Shown here: positions 52,531 to 59,719 of the stretch, one piece after another
Layout: the number at the start of each line of letters is the position of its first letter
How positions within the stretch are numbered: the first letter of the stretch is position 1
From: Chloroflexota bacterium
GTDB taxonomy: Bacteria > Chloroflexota > Anaerolineae > Aggregatilineales > Phototrophicaceae
Direction: 5' to 3'
DNA: 59,719 nt
Assembly (NCBI GenBank): GCA_011525385.1
Contig: WTGF01000021.1
Span: 1 to 59,719 of the forward strand
Program-made: the position numbers and the translations under genes
Notes under the pieces: model-generated
Seen by the model: the letters and a program-made list of their open reading frames with translations, nothing else
Told to the model about the DNA's origin: nothing
The model's database searches: none

Positions 52531-53250
52531 TTATAGCTTCACTTGAGGCGGCCGCCGCAGCAAATTGATCAAGATGGCCAGGATCACCTTGATCATGTAA
52601 TAGACTGAACGCAGCGGCGTGATCGACGAGTTGCCGTGCCGCCGCGGGATCATTTTGACCGGAATTTCGGTTTGGCGCAGACCGCTGCGATGCGCGATGA
52701 CGATCGCTTCCGGCTCCGGATAGTCATGCGGGTAGGCTTGGGCGAAGAGTTGAATCGCTCGGCGGTTAAAGACGGCGCAGCCTGAGGTCGGGTCGGTAAC
52801 GCGCTGACGAGTGATGACCGAGAGCAAGCGCGCCAGGATGCCGCTGCCCAGCCGGCGCAAAAAGGGCGTGCCATAGTCGCCCGCGTCGCCGAGAAAACGC
52901 GAACCGATCACCAAGTCGGCCTTTTCCGCGCGCAATTTTTCGATCAAATCAAGGTTGGCTTCCGGCGCGTGTTGACCGTCTCCGTCATTTCGTATCACGA
53001 TGTCATAGTCGCGACTTGCCGCAAACTGAAAGCCGGCCTGGACCGCCGCCCCGATGCCGACATTGTAGGGCATGTTCACAACCATCGCGCCGGCGCGACC
53101 CGCTTCGTATCCCGTACCGTCAAAAGAACCGTCGTCGATCACCAATACATCCGCGCCCGGGAGATGAGTGCGCACGCCATCGACAACGCGAGCGATATTG
53201 CGGCTCTCATTCAACGCGGGCAATATAACGAGGATGCGCTCGGCACTCAT
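52531..53250 (-). CDS. Glycosyltransferase family 2 (dolichol/polyprenyl-phosphate-sugar synthase-like)
   Basis: 239 residues from ATG 53250 (MSAERILVILPALNES). GT-A start ILPALNESRNIARVV, then VLVIDDGSFDGTG, GIGAAVQAGFQFA and the metal-binding NDGDGQH. SGCAVFNRRAI is typical of the DPM1/GtrB group. It transfers a hexose to undecaprenyl phosphate or a protein/polysaccharide; donor unknown. A hydrophobic C-terminus (YYMIKVILAILINLL) probably docks it on the membrane. Confidence 0.85.
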   Translation of the reverse strand: MSAERILVILPALNESRNIARVVDGVRTHLPGADVLVIDDGSFDGTGYEAGRAGAMVVNMPYNVGIGAAVQAGFQFAASRDYDIVIRNDGDGQHAPEANLDLIEKLRAEKADLVIGSRFLGDAGDYGTPFLRRLGSGILARLLSVITRQRVTDPTSGCAVFNRRAIQLFAQAYPHDYPEPEAIVIAHRSGLRQTEIPVKMIPRRHGNSSITPLRSVYYMIKVILAILINLLRRPPQVKL

Positions 53251-53480
53251 CTGACAGAACTCCCTACGCGACGATGGTAATTGAGAATCTTCGCCTTTCA
53301 CAGGCTGCGAACACCGACAAGCCGCATTTCGCAACTAATTACGCGCCGAGCGGCTCTTGGTATGCGCCCGCTCGATTGCCCACGTCGCTTGCAGGCGCAC
53401 TAATATCGCTGTAACATTTATCTAGGAGTATCGTCAGCAACAATAGTACAGGCTCAACAAGTGAGCAATCAGGACCAAGC

Positions 53481-54281
53481 ATGAGTGATAATGTTTTGCT
53501 CAGCGCCGGGCTAGGCAATTTCGACGAGTGCCTTGCGCTGGCCCGCGAATACAAGTTGGGCATAGAACTCATGGCATTTTCTGTGCCCGCTGTCCTCGAT
53601 GGCGATTGGCGCGATCTGACAAACCGCTATCGTAAAGAACTTGGAAGTCTGCCAGGTCCCTTGACCATGCACGGACCGTTCATGGACCTGGCTTCCGGCA
53701 GCCCGGACCAACGCATCAACGATCTCACTTACGGACGCTATGAGCACGTCATACGCATCGCATCCGGGCTGGGCGCGCAGCAGGTTGTCTTCCATGTCAA
53801 CTACATTGGCTTGCTGCATAACGACTCTTATCGTGAAGGTTGGCATCAGCGCAACGTCGATTTTTGGGGACCCCTGGGCGATTATGCCGAGTCATACGAC
53901 GTCATTGTCGCTATCGAAAATATGTGGGAGTTCGACCCCACTATCATCGGCAACTTGCTATGCGAACTGGATCATCCTCATCTCAAGTCTTGCATTGACG
54001 TCGGTCATGTCAATCTGTTCTCCGATCCGGAATTCAGCTTTGACCACTGGCTGAATACCCTAGGCAAATGGATTATCGAATTACACATGAATAATAACAA
54101 CGGCATCATGGACGAGCACCATAGTTTCGACTGGGAGCAGGGCGTGCTCGATTATGAAGGCCTGTTGCCAGCGCTGCGTCAATTGCCCAATGAACCGCTT
54201 ATGGTGCTGGAGATGGACCGCGTTGAGGACATGAAAGAGAGTCTACGTTACTTCAACCTCGACGATTCCAGTTTCGACTAG
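53481..54281 (+). CDS. TIM-barrel sugar phosphate isomerase/epimerase-like protein
   Basis: 266 residues of the AP endonuclease 2/xylose isomerase-like barrel. Metal ligands expected in this fold appear as H in TMHGPF, E in VAIENMWE, D and H in SCIDVGHVNLF, H in ELHMNNNNG and the C-terminal Glu in MVLEMDRVE. The exact reaction (isomerase, epimerase or endonuclease) cannot be told. AGGACC precedes the ATG. Confidence 0.78.
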   Translation: MSDNVLLSAGLGNFDECLALAREYKLGIELMAFSVPAVLDGDWRDLTNRYRKELGSLPGPLTMHGPFMDLASGSPDQRINDLTYGRYEHVIRIASGLGAQQVVFHVNYIGLLHNDSYREGWHQRNVDFWGPLGDYAESYDVIVAIENMWEFDPTIIGNLLCELDHPHLKSCIDVGHVNLFSDPEFSFDHWLNTLGKWIIELHMNNNNGIMDEHHSFDWEQGVLDYEGLLPALRQLPNEPLMVLEMDRVEDMKESLRYFNLDDSSFD

Positions 54282-54343
54282 CCGGGAGTAAAGCGTAAAC
54301 GCCGGCGCGAGCGCCCGTGATTAAGGACGCCTGTAGCGACCAC

Positions 54344-55597
54344 CTAGCCGTCGCCCGGCGCTTCAGTCGCGTCAACCTGGAAAGACTGCCTGCACAAAGG
54401 GATTACGGTCTCGAGGGCGTCGATCAACTCGCTGAAGTTTTGCTCGCGCGCCTTTTGCAAGCCCTGATCGAAATAGTACATGGCGCGCGTACAGTTGTTG
54501 AGGTTGCGCTGAGCCTCGCCAGCCCAATAGTAGTGTCGCGGATTCTCGCTGCCCAGATCTATGGCTCGCACGAGGGTTCCCGCCGCTTCCTGCCCGAACT
54601 CCAATTCCAGTTGCGCGCGCCCCAACTCATAATGGCAGTTGATGTGATCGGCATCAAAATCGACGCAATCTTGCAGGTGCCGTAACGCTTGCGACGGGTT
54701 GCCCAGGTTGTTTCGGTAAATCAAACCCATGAGATAAAGCGCTTGTGTGTTGCGGGGATTGGCTTCCGTGACGTCACGCAGGACTTCCAGCGCCGCCTCC
54801 AGATTGCCGCGCACGGTTTCGGTACGCGCGAGGTCAATCGCAACCAGGTTCATATTGTCCGCTATGCCGTATGCCGTCGCGAAGTCCTCGGCCGCCCCGG
54901 CATAGTCGAATCGACCTTCCGACTTGATCAATCCGCGCGCGCGCCAGGCTTCCGCGCTGTCCGCGTCGTCTGCCAGAATCTCTTCAATCAGGTCTTCAGC
55001 GCGGCTAAGCTGACCCAGTTCAAAATAGGCTTCCGCCAAATAAGCCCCGGCGCGACTGTTTTGCGGATCCAACTCCAGGGCGTGCAAGGCGCTGGATACC
55101 GCCTCGCCATCGCGGCCAGCCCAATCGAGGGCCCAGGCGCGGATGGCCCAGGCCTCCGCAGAAAAGGGATCGGCATTCACCGCGCGCTCGGCGAAGATTA
55201 ACGCTTCGGCCGGCCGCGCGGAGTTGATCAGCGCAACAGCGATGCGCCGGAACACTTCCACTGAATTAGGCAGGGCATCGGCGATTTCGGTGTAAATGTC
55301 CAAGGCTTCGTTCAGCGCGCCCCGAATCCAGTAATTATTGGCTTCGACCACCTTGTTGCGCGGATCGACCGTTGGACTTGGATCTGGCACAGCCATCGTC
55401 GCGGCGCGATCTTCCATTTCGCGGATGGTATCCATCAGCGCATCCTGCACAATCGGCGCCAGCGTCCCCCGATTCAAATAGATAACGATGCCCGCGCCGA
55501 TCAAAACCAGCATCACCAGATAGAAGAGCAGCCGGCGACAGCTTATCAGCTTGCGCCGCTGTACGCCTTGGTATTTCTTGGGGGTACGAATCTGCAT
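54344..55597 (-). CDS. Membrane-anchored TPR protein
   Basis: 417 residues from ATG 55597; a TTG at 55609 is the longer alternative. A hydrophobic N-terminal helix (about 24-42, LLFYLVMLVLIGAGIVIYL) anchors it. The rest is roughly nine TPR units (EALDIYTEIADALP, EALIFAERAVNADPFSAEAWAI, AEDLIEEILADDADSAEAWRA and so on). A soluble scaffold outside or at the membrane is likely. Partner unknown. Confidence 0.8.
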   Translation of the reverse strand: MQIRTPKKYQGVQRRKLISCRRLLFYLVMLVLIGAGIVIYLNRGTLAPIVQDALMDTIREMEDRAATMAVPDPSPTVDPRNKVVEANNYWIRGALNEALDIYTEIADALPNSVEVFRRIAVALINSARPAEALIFAERAVNADPFSAEAWAIRAWALDWAGRDGEAVSSALHALELDPQNSRAGAYLAEAYFELGQLSRAEDLIEEILADDADSAEAWRARGLIKSEGRFDYAGAAEDFATAYGIADNMNLVAIDLARTETVRGNLEAALEVLRDVTEANPRNTQALYLMGLIYRNNLGNPSQALRHLQDCVDFDADHINCHYELGRAQLELEFGQEAAGTLVRAIDLGSENPRHYYWAGEAQRNLNNCTRAMYYFDQGLQKAREQNFSELIDALETVIPLCRQSFQVDATEAPGDG

Positions 55598-55665
55598 CGG
55601 AATCCGCAACCGATCAAATTGTGTTCTGCCGGTTCAGGTACATCCCTTCCTGGCCTATGCGCATT

Positions 55666-56343
55666 CTACACCATGACCGAAGCGAAGAATGAACTCAAGT
55701 CATCCAGCAGAAAATCGGGCTGGCCAGCGCGCAATTGCTCGCGCGCTGTATAACCGGTACATACGGCAACCGCCACGGCTTCAATCGCTCGAGCGGCGTC
55801 GATATCTGCGACGGTATCGCCGATCACGATCACATCGTCGCCGTCAAAGGAACTCCCGGTATTGTTTTCCGCACGCTCCAGCGCGAGCCGCGTCAGCTTG
55901 TCGCGTTCGGCGGCTTCGTTGCCGAAGGCGCCCACGGCAAACCAATCGCGCTTGAATCCCGCCATTTCCAGCTTGATGTCGGCAGTCATTGAGGTATTTC
56001 CGGAAACCAGACCCACAATCGCATCGGCGCGATCGCGCAGGTTCTTTACCAGTTCCATAGCATGGGGAAGCGCGTCGGCGCGGTAACTGCCTTTGATTTC
56101 TCGCATGTGCCGCGCTATCACCCGCTCGTACCTGGCCATCTCGCGGCCGATATCCGCCGACGTTTTGCCGTAGGGCCTCAGCAGATCGGCCAGGATCTGC
56201 CAATCAGTTTTGCCGCCGAAGACATGATTGTCGAGATCGCCGACCTCGCCGAAGCACTCCAGCATGGCGCGGCGTTTCGCCTCGCGCCCGATGCCGCGGC
56301 TGATCAGCAGGGTGCCGTCAATATCAAAGAGGATTAGTTTCAT
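55666..56343 (-). CDS. HAD family hydrolase (phosphoglycolate phosphatase-like)
   Basis: 225 residues from ATG 56343. HAD motif I FDIDGTLL holds the nucleophile Asp and second Asp, motif II is GLVSGNTS, motif III Lys lies in the FKRDWFA area and motif IV DDVIVIGDTVADIDAAR supplies the metal Asp residues. It should dephosphorylate a small metabolite. It follows the DUF1330 gene on the same strand after 16 nt, so they are likely co-transcribed. Confidence 0.87.
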   Translation of the reverse strand: MKLILFDIDGTLLISRGIGREAKRRAMLECFGEVGDLDNHVFGGKTDWQILADLLRPYGKTSADIGREMARYERVIARHMREIKGSYRADALPHAMELVKNLRDRADAIVGLVSGNTSMTADIKLEMAGFKRDWFAVGAFGNEAAERDKLTRLALERAENNTGSSFDGDDVIVIGDTVADIDAARAIEAVAVAVCTGYTAREQLRAGQPDFLLDDLSSFFASVMV

Positions 56344-56359
56344 CGCCCTCACCCGGAGT

Positions 56360-56650
56360 CTATGCCAGGCCTTCCATCACAATAAAGGAAGCCTCGGCCG
56401 CGCCTTCACGAACTTTGATCGCCGCTTGATACTCAGCGGAGTTGTACATGCGCTTGGCCGTCTCGACATCGGGGAACTTGAGCAGAACGATCCGCTCGGG
56501 AACCCCCGGTCCTTCGAGCACGTGCTTCTCGCCGCCGCGAATGACGAAGCTGCCGCCGTACTTCTCCACGATAGCCGGCGTCAGCTTGGTGTATTGGGCG
56601 TATTGATCCGGATCTGTGACATTGACGCGCACGATCAGATAGGCGGGCAT
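56360..56650 (-). CDS. DUF1330 family protein
   Basis: 96 residues from ATG 56650 (MPAYLIVRVNVTDPDQY). The fold is a ferredoxin-like dimer typical of DUF1330: YTKLTPAIVEKYGGSFVIRGG, then RIVLLKFPDVETAKRMYNS and YQAAIKVREGAAEASFIVMEG (start residues only). Function unknown. It is the first gene of the unit with the HAD gene and diverges from selC. Confidence 0.82.
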   Translation of the reverse strand: MPAYLIVRVNVTDPDQYAQYTKLTPAIVEKYGGSFVIRGGEKHVLEGPGVPERIVLLKFPDVETAKRMYNSAEYQAAIKVREGAAEASFIVMEGLA

Positions 56651-56717
56651 GGCTACTTCCTTTCGTCGACTCAGGTGAGTTTGTCCGGCCATGATAACCG
56701 CAATCAATCGCGCGATA

Positions 56718-56746
56718 TAGACCGAAGGCGGGCGCGCCGCTATAAT
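56718..56746 (+). promoter_or_regulatory. selC promoter
   Basis: A perfect -10 TATAAT at 56741-56746 is 11 nt before the tRNA-Sec 5' end. A weak -35 TAGACC (56718-56723, 4 of 6 to TTGACA) is 17 nt upstream of the -10. It serves a separately transcribed selC. Confidence 0.65.
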
Positions 56747-56757
56747 CGTGAGCCGAG

Positions 56758-56853
56758 GGGAGTGCATGTGTCCCGGTGGATGCCCCGGTCTTCAAAACCG
56801 GTGATCGGTTGCGCCTAGCAGGCGATGGTGGGTTCGACTCCCATGCGCTCCCG
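56758..56853 (+). tRNA. selC: tRNA-Sec (anticodon UCA)
   Basis: 96 nt without encoded CCA. Acceptor stem GGGAGTGC (56758-56765) pairs with GCGCTCCC (56845-56852), 8 bp with one G-U, one longer than usual tRNAs. The anticodon arm is CCGGT-CTTCAAA-ACCGG with UCA at 56792-56794. The long variable arm has CGCCT-AGC-AGGCG (56812-56824). The T arm is GTGGG-TTCGACT-CCCAT (56828-56844), 5 bp, giving the bacterial 8+5 layout. G at 56853 is the discriminator, then TTTTCTT. It carries selenocysteine for UGA decoding via SelB. The selenoprotein at 42399 is a client. selA, selB and selD are not in this window. Confidence 0.95.
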
Positions 56854-56945
56854 TTTTCTTGACATTGCGTAATATATGTGATCGAATAGTGAAATGCGCG
56901 GCTGCTGCGGTCGCGCTTTTTGGATCCGGGGAGGTTTAGGGATAG

Positions 56946-58871
56946 ATGATGGCCGAGAATTATCGAACATTGGATATTATAGTTTGGTCAGTGGAGGAAT
57001 TGATTAACGCCTCCTCAAAGCCAGCGCGAGGCAATAATGTGGTCACCATTCCTGACTTTCAGCGCCGACTGGTGTGGAGCAAGAAAAAGCAGGGGGAATT
57101 AATCAACTCTATCCGAATGGGGTATCCATTTGGCTCGATTATGCTTTATGGAGATGCGAAAAAAACGCAAGCTAGTGAAGACAACAAAAAATATTACAGC
57201 TTGATTGACGGCTTGCAGAGGACACACGCATTAAGAACTTTCATCAAGAATCAGAACAGCTTTTATGCAAAAGACAATGTACCGGAAGAGACTGTCAACC
57301 TAGTAGCGACCGTGCTTGGCCGTGCGAACAAGAGCGGCAAAGCGCGTGTTCGTCAAAGCATTGTGAAGTGGGTGAATGGCGTCGCCAGCTTTGACGCTAA
57401 AGACGGCTGGGGCTCAACCGGGCTGTTAGCTGCCGTAATCTGTGATGTGTTGCATTTCCAACCCGATTCGCAGGCATTCACCATGGAATTCGCAAAGTTA
57501 AGTATGGATTCCCAATTCCAGCAGACTTTGGGAGCGTTTCTGGACATGGCAAGTAGCGAAGCTCGCTCTGTGCTTAACGCAAAAGTCCCGGTAATGATAT
57601 ATGAAGGCGAGCCGAAGCACGTGCCAAAGGTCTTCTCACTGCTTAATTCTAAAGGAACGCCTCTGAACAAGTACGAGATTTTGGCGGCTCAATGGGTGAA
57701 TGAACGCCGTCCAATCGAAAATCATGACATTATTGATGCGATATGGATGAAAAACCAAGCTGTCGAAGATCAGGGCTTTATTTTGGATGTCGTTGAAAAA
57801 GCGCCTGACGAAGCAACAAGAAAAACGCGCGAATATTCCCTTTACGATTATCTGTTTGGGCTTGGACATATCTTGCCCGGACTATTCCCCCGCCTATTTA
57901 AGGATGCCAAAAACGACCGGCCAAACGCGGATAGCTTCAATCTTGTCACTTCCTGCTTTGGCTTGCATTTATCACAGATGGGGACCTTACCCGATAAGCT
58001 AGTAGATATTGACCTTTCGACCCTAGAGAATTGTCTCTTGCAGTCATGCCGATTCGTTGACAATCAGCTAAAGCCTATACTGGCAGCCAAACAATTAGGA
58101 AGAAGCAAAGCCCCGATCTATCATACACAGCTTCTGATTGTTGCAATGATTGCCACAGCTTTCCAGGCGCGTTTTGGGGTGAGGGATTTGACCGAGAATC
58201 CCCAGTGGAAAGATGATCGGGAAAAACTAAAGAAAACCATCCCAATGTTCTATCTTTACGAGATTCTGCAGGATGCCTGGCGAGGTTCTGGTGACACTAG
58301 ATTATTTAATCGAGTCAAGAATATGTTTTACCTCAACCAGTCACCACCTACTGATATCGTATGGAATCAAGTCTTGGACTATTGGTATGACAATGTCCAG
58401 ATAAACTATGAACACGACAAAAGACGCAGCCGTCACGTCTTTGAAAATCGCACAGAGTATTTGTTTCTTCGATATCTTTTCGTCCGCCAACTGCAACAAA
58501 CCGAAAACTTCCATATTGAACATATCATGCCGATTTCATATCTGCAGCAGAATATGGCGGATGACGAAACGTGGCCCATTAATACCATCGGCAACCTTGC
58601 CTTGATGGAACGAGCAGGCGAACTGAAAAACAATACAGTCCCGTACACTCTGATGCTTTGGCAAAAACGCCAACTTGATGAAATCACGGCAGACCAATTC
58701 AATTACCAACTACGTGAATATACTGAGCAGTTGATGTGCCCGGCAAGAATCATGCCTGAATCTCTAAGCAAGCAAATATTCAGAGAATTCTTGAAGGAGC
58801 GCTTCGAACTTCTGAAATCGGAATTCCTCCGCGTCTGGCGCGACCACATCCCAGCCGACCCGCAGACCTAA
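56946..58871 (+). CDS. DUF262/DUF1524 (GmrSD-like) nuclease
   Basis: 641 residues. The N-terminal DUF262 (GmrS-like, NTPase/ParB-type) domain has IPDFQRRLVWS (35-45) and the DGQQR-like motif IDGLQR (87-92). The C-terminal DUF1524 (GmrD-like) HNH nuclease has IEHIMP (H526) and NTIGNLALME (N550). GmrSD-type enzymes are type IV systems that cut modified phage DNA. The gene is AT-rich compared with both neighbours and starts 93 nt past selC, a common landing site for islands. No phage integrase is seen. Converges with the TPR gene with a 4-nt overlap. Confidence 0.85.
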   Translation: MMAENYRTLDIIVWSVEELINASSKPARGNNVVTIPDFQRRLVWSKKKQGELINSIRMGYPFGSIMLYGDAKKTQASEDNKKYYSLIDGLQRTHALRTFIKNQNSFYAKDNVPEETVNLVATVLGRANKSGKARVRQSIVKWVNGVASFDAKDGWGSTGLLAAVICDVLHFQPDSQAFTMEFAKLSMDSQFQQTLGAFLDMASSEARSVLNAKVPVMIYEGEPKHVPKVFSLLNSKGTPLNKYEILAAQWVNERRPIENHDIIDAIWMKNQAVEDQGFILDVVEKAPDEATRKTREYSLYDYLFGLGHILPGLFPRLFKDAKNDRPNADSFNLVTSCFGLHLSQMGTLPDKLVDIDLSTLENCLLQSCRFVDNQLKPILAAKQLGRSKAPIYHTQLLIVAMIATAFQARFGVRDLTENPQWKDDREKLKKTIPMFYLYEILQDAWRGSGDTRLFNRVKNMFYLNQSPPTDIVWNQVLDYWYDNVQINYEHDKRRSRHVFENRTEYLFLRYLFVRQLQQTENFHIEHIMPISYLQQNMADDETWPINTIGNLALMERAGELKNNTVPYTLMLWQKRQLDEITADQFNYQLREYTEQLMCPARIMPESLSKQIFREFLKERFELLKSEFLRVWRDHIPADPQT

Positions 58872-59488
58872 CCCCGCCCCCGCCAGGGCAACAACCGCCA
58901 CAAGAGCCGCTGCACGCGCAGGATAATCAAATAGCCCTGCATCTCGCTGTGATTGTCGAATTCGCGCGCCGCGCCGCTCTTCAAGTAGGCGCTGATATCC
59001 GCGACCGCCAGGTCATACTTGAACTGCTTGGCGCGGACGCGTCCGCGCGCCTCGTAGGCTTGTCCCAGCTTGGAGTTTATCCGCAAAGCCATGGTGAAAT
59101 CGGCTTCGGCGTCAGCATAGCGACGCCGCGATTCATAGGCCAGCGCGCGATTATAAAAGGCTTCGTCGTAATCCGGCTCAATGTGAATCGCCATGGTGTA
59201 ATCGTTGAGGGCTTTGTCAAACATGCCCTGGAAACGATAGATATTGCCGCGCTCGTTATAAGCCGTCGCCAGGTAGGGTTGCAGTCGCAGCGCTTCGTTG
59301 ACGCTGTCTTCCGCCGCCCCCCACTTGCCCTGATAAGCCAGCGCCTCGCTGCGGCAGACGTGGATTTCGGCGAGATCGCCCAAACCCAGCTTTAAGGCCT
59401 TGTCGAACATGGCGACCGCGCCCTCGTAGTCGCCCACGTCCATCAAGCGCAAACCATGCGCGAAATAGCTGTCCTCGTATGCGCTCAC
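58868..59488 (-). CDS. TPR protein
   Basis: 206 residues from GTG 59488, chosen because GGAAGAG precedes it; a TTG at 59503 is the longer reading. About five TPR units: YEGAVAMFDKALKLGLGDL, AAEDSVNEALRLQPYLATAY, KALNDYTMAIHIEPDYDEAF, DAEADFTMALRINSKLGQAY and YDLAVADISAYLKSGA. The last ~25 residues are basic and hydrophobic (ILRVQRLLWRLLPWRGRG). No signal peptide. It is a likely protein-interaction scaffold, partner unknown. Confidence 0.78.
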   Translation of the reverse strand: MSAYEDSYFAHGLRLMDVGDYEGAVAMFDKALKLGLGDLAEIHVCRSEALAYQGKWGAAEDSVNEALRLQPYLATAYNERGNIYRFQGMFDKALNDYTMAIHIEPDYDEAFYNRALAYESRRRYADAEADFTMALRINSKLGQAYEARGRVRAKQFKYDLAVADISAYLKSGAAREFDNHSEMQGYLIILRVQRLLWRLLPWRGRG

Positions 59489-59589
59489 AATTCTCTTCCA
59501 CAAGATTCACTCTGATATACTGTAGCGCATATCTCCCCCCAGTAAAGATCATGTAGCCGGAACATAGGGCAACCGCGCCAGATTTTTCT

Positions 59590-59719
59590 TAACCACCGAG
59601 GGTCGCGCCCTACCATGTCGCCCGAAAGCGCAAAGCCCTGTAGCATCGGGCGACCAGATTGACTCTGTTGAAAATCTGCCCCCATCCCCCGGCCCCTTCC
59701 CCCAAAATGAGGGAAGGGG
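59590..59719. repeat. Composite repeat at window end
   Basis: From 59590 a broken MITE core (TTAACCACCGAGG) runs into a 51-bp block identical to 19267-19317 (59611-59661). The GGGCGACC palindrome in it is broken after GGGCGACCAGATTG (59648-59661) by ACTCTGTTGAA (from 59662), the start of the same element as at 10895. The window ends inside it, in CCCCTTCCC/GGGAAGGGG. No gene is seen after the TPR start. Confidence 0.75.

Overview
The window is about 60 kb of a moderately GC-rich bacterial chromosome. The gene mix suggests a free-living heterotroph, probably a member of the Chloroflexota. Pointers are a GAAC-N4-GTTC (Gram-positive type) LexA box, Opp-type solute-binding proteins without a lipobox, a TIR-like membrane protein, F420-type LLM oxidoreductases and many MITE/REP-like repeats. 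This assignment is an inference: there is no rRNA or other phylogenetic marker here.

Layout. 0-13 kb, mostly + strand: a membrane-anchored GH5 glycosidase; an AT-rich type II restriction-modification pair; a secreted hydrolase with an Excalibur tail; nitroreductase; methyltransferase; PfkB kinase; a secreted HNH/SH3/Excalibur protein (-); a sulfatase; a YbdK-type ligase; two small membrane proteins. 13-24 kb, - strand: dehydrogenase, a WecA/MraY-type transferase, an EEP-domain membrane protein, adenosine deaminase and a MutS-like ATPase, with repeat-rich gaps. 24-31 kb: a 75-residue LexA-type repressor behind its own SOS box, an FtsX/MacB permease, an LLM oxidoreductase and a coiled-coil protein made of 11-residue repeats. 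31-42 kb: glycosyltransferase, acetamidase, DtxR-type regulator, pdxT, sugar-nucleotide transferase, TIR-like protein, flavin monooxygenase, TolB-like propeller, queuosine-type transporter and Ada-type repair protein. 42-46 kb: a selenoprotein gene directly behind an MmeI-like type IIL restriction-modification enzyme. 46-52 kb: an Opp-type peptide transporter (two binding proteins, two permeases, one with a fused RDD domain). 52-59.7 kb: glycosyltransferase, TIM-barrel isomerase, TPR proteins, HAD phosphatase, the selenocysteine tRNA gene (selC) and a DUF262/DUF1524 (GmrSD-like) defence gene.

Main discovery. The AhpD-like gene at 42399-42977 is interrupted by one in-frame UGA exactly where the family carries the second cysteine of its CxxC-xxx-H redox motif. 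Reading through gives a full-length 192-residue protein with a CxxU-xxx-H centre. A 7-bp hairpin with a 6-nt loop and G at the second loop position lies 24 nt after the UGA, as bacterial SECIS rules require. A canonical tRNA-Sec (8-bp acceptor, UCA anticodon, long variable arm) sits 14 kb away. Together they show that this organism inserts selenocysteine and that this gene is very probably a selenoprotein, not a pseudogene.

Mobile and repeat DNA. Three copies of a ~155-bp MITE share inverted ends, and two are flanked by exact 8-bp target duplications. A second small element beginning ACTCTGTTGAA has twice inserted into the centre of the same class of GGGCGACC palindrome. Three unrelated DNA-targeting systems (type II pair, MmeI-like enzyme, GmrSD-like nuclease) are scattered through the window as AT-richer islands.
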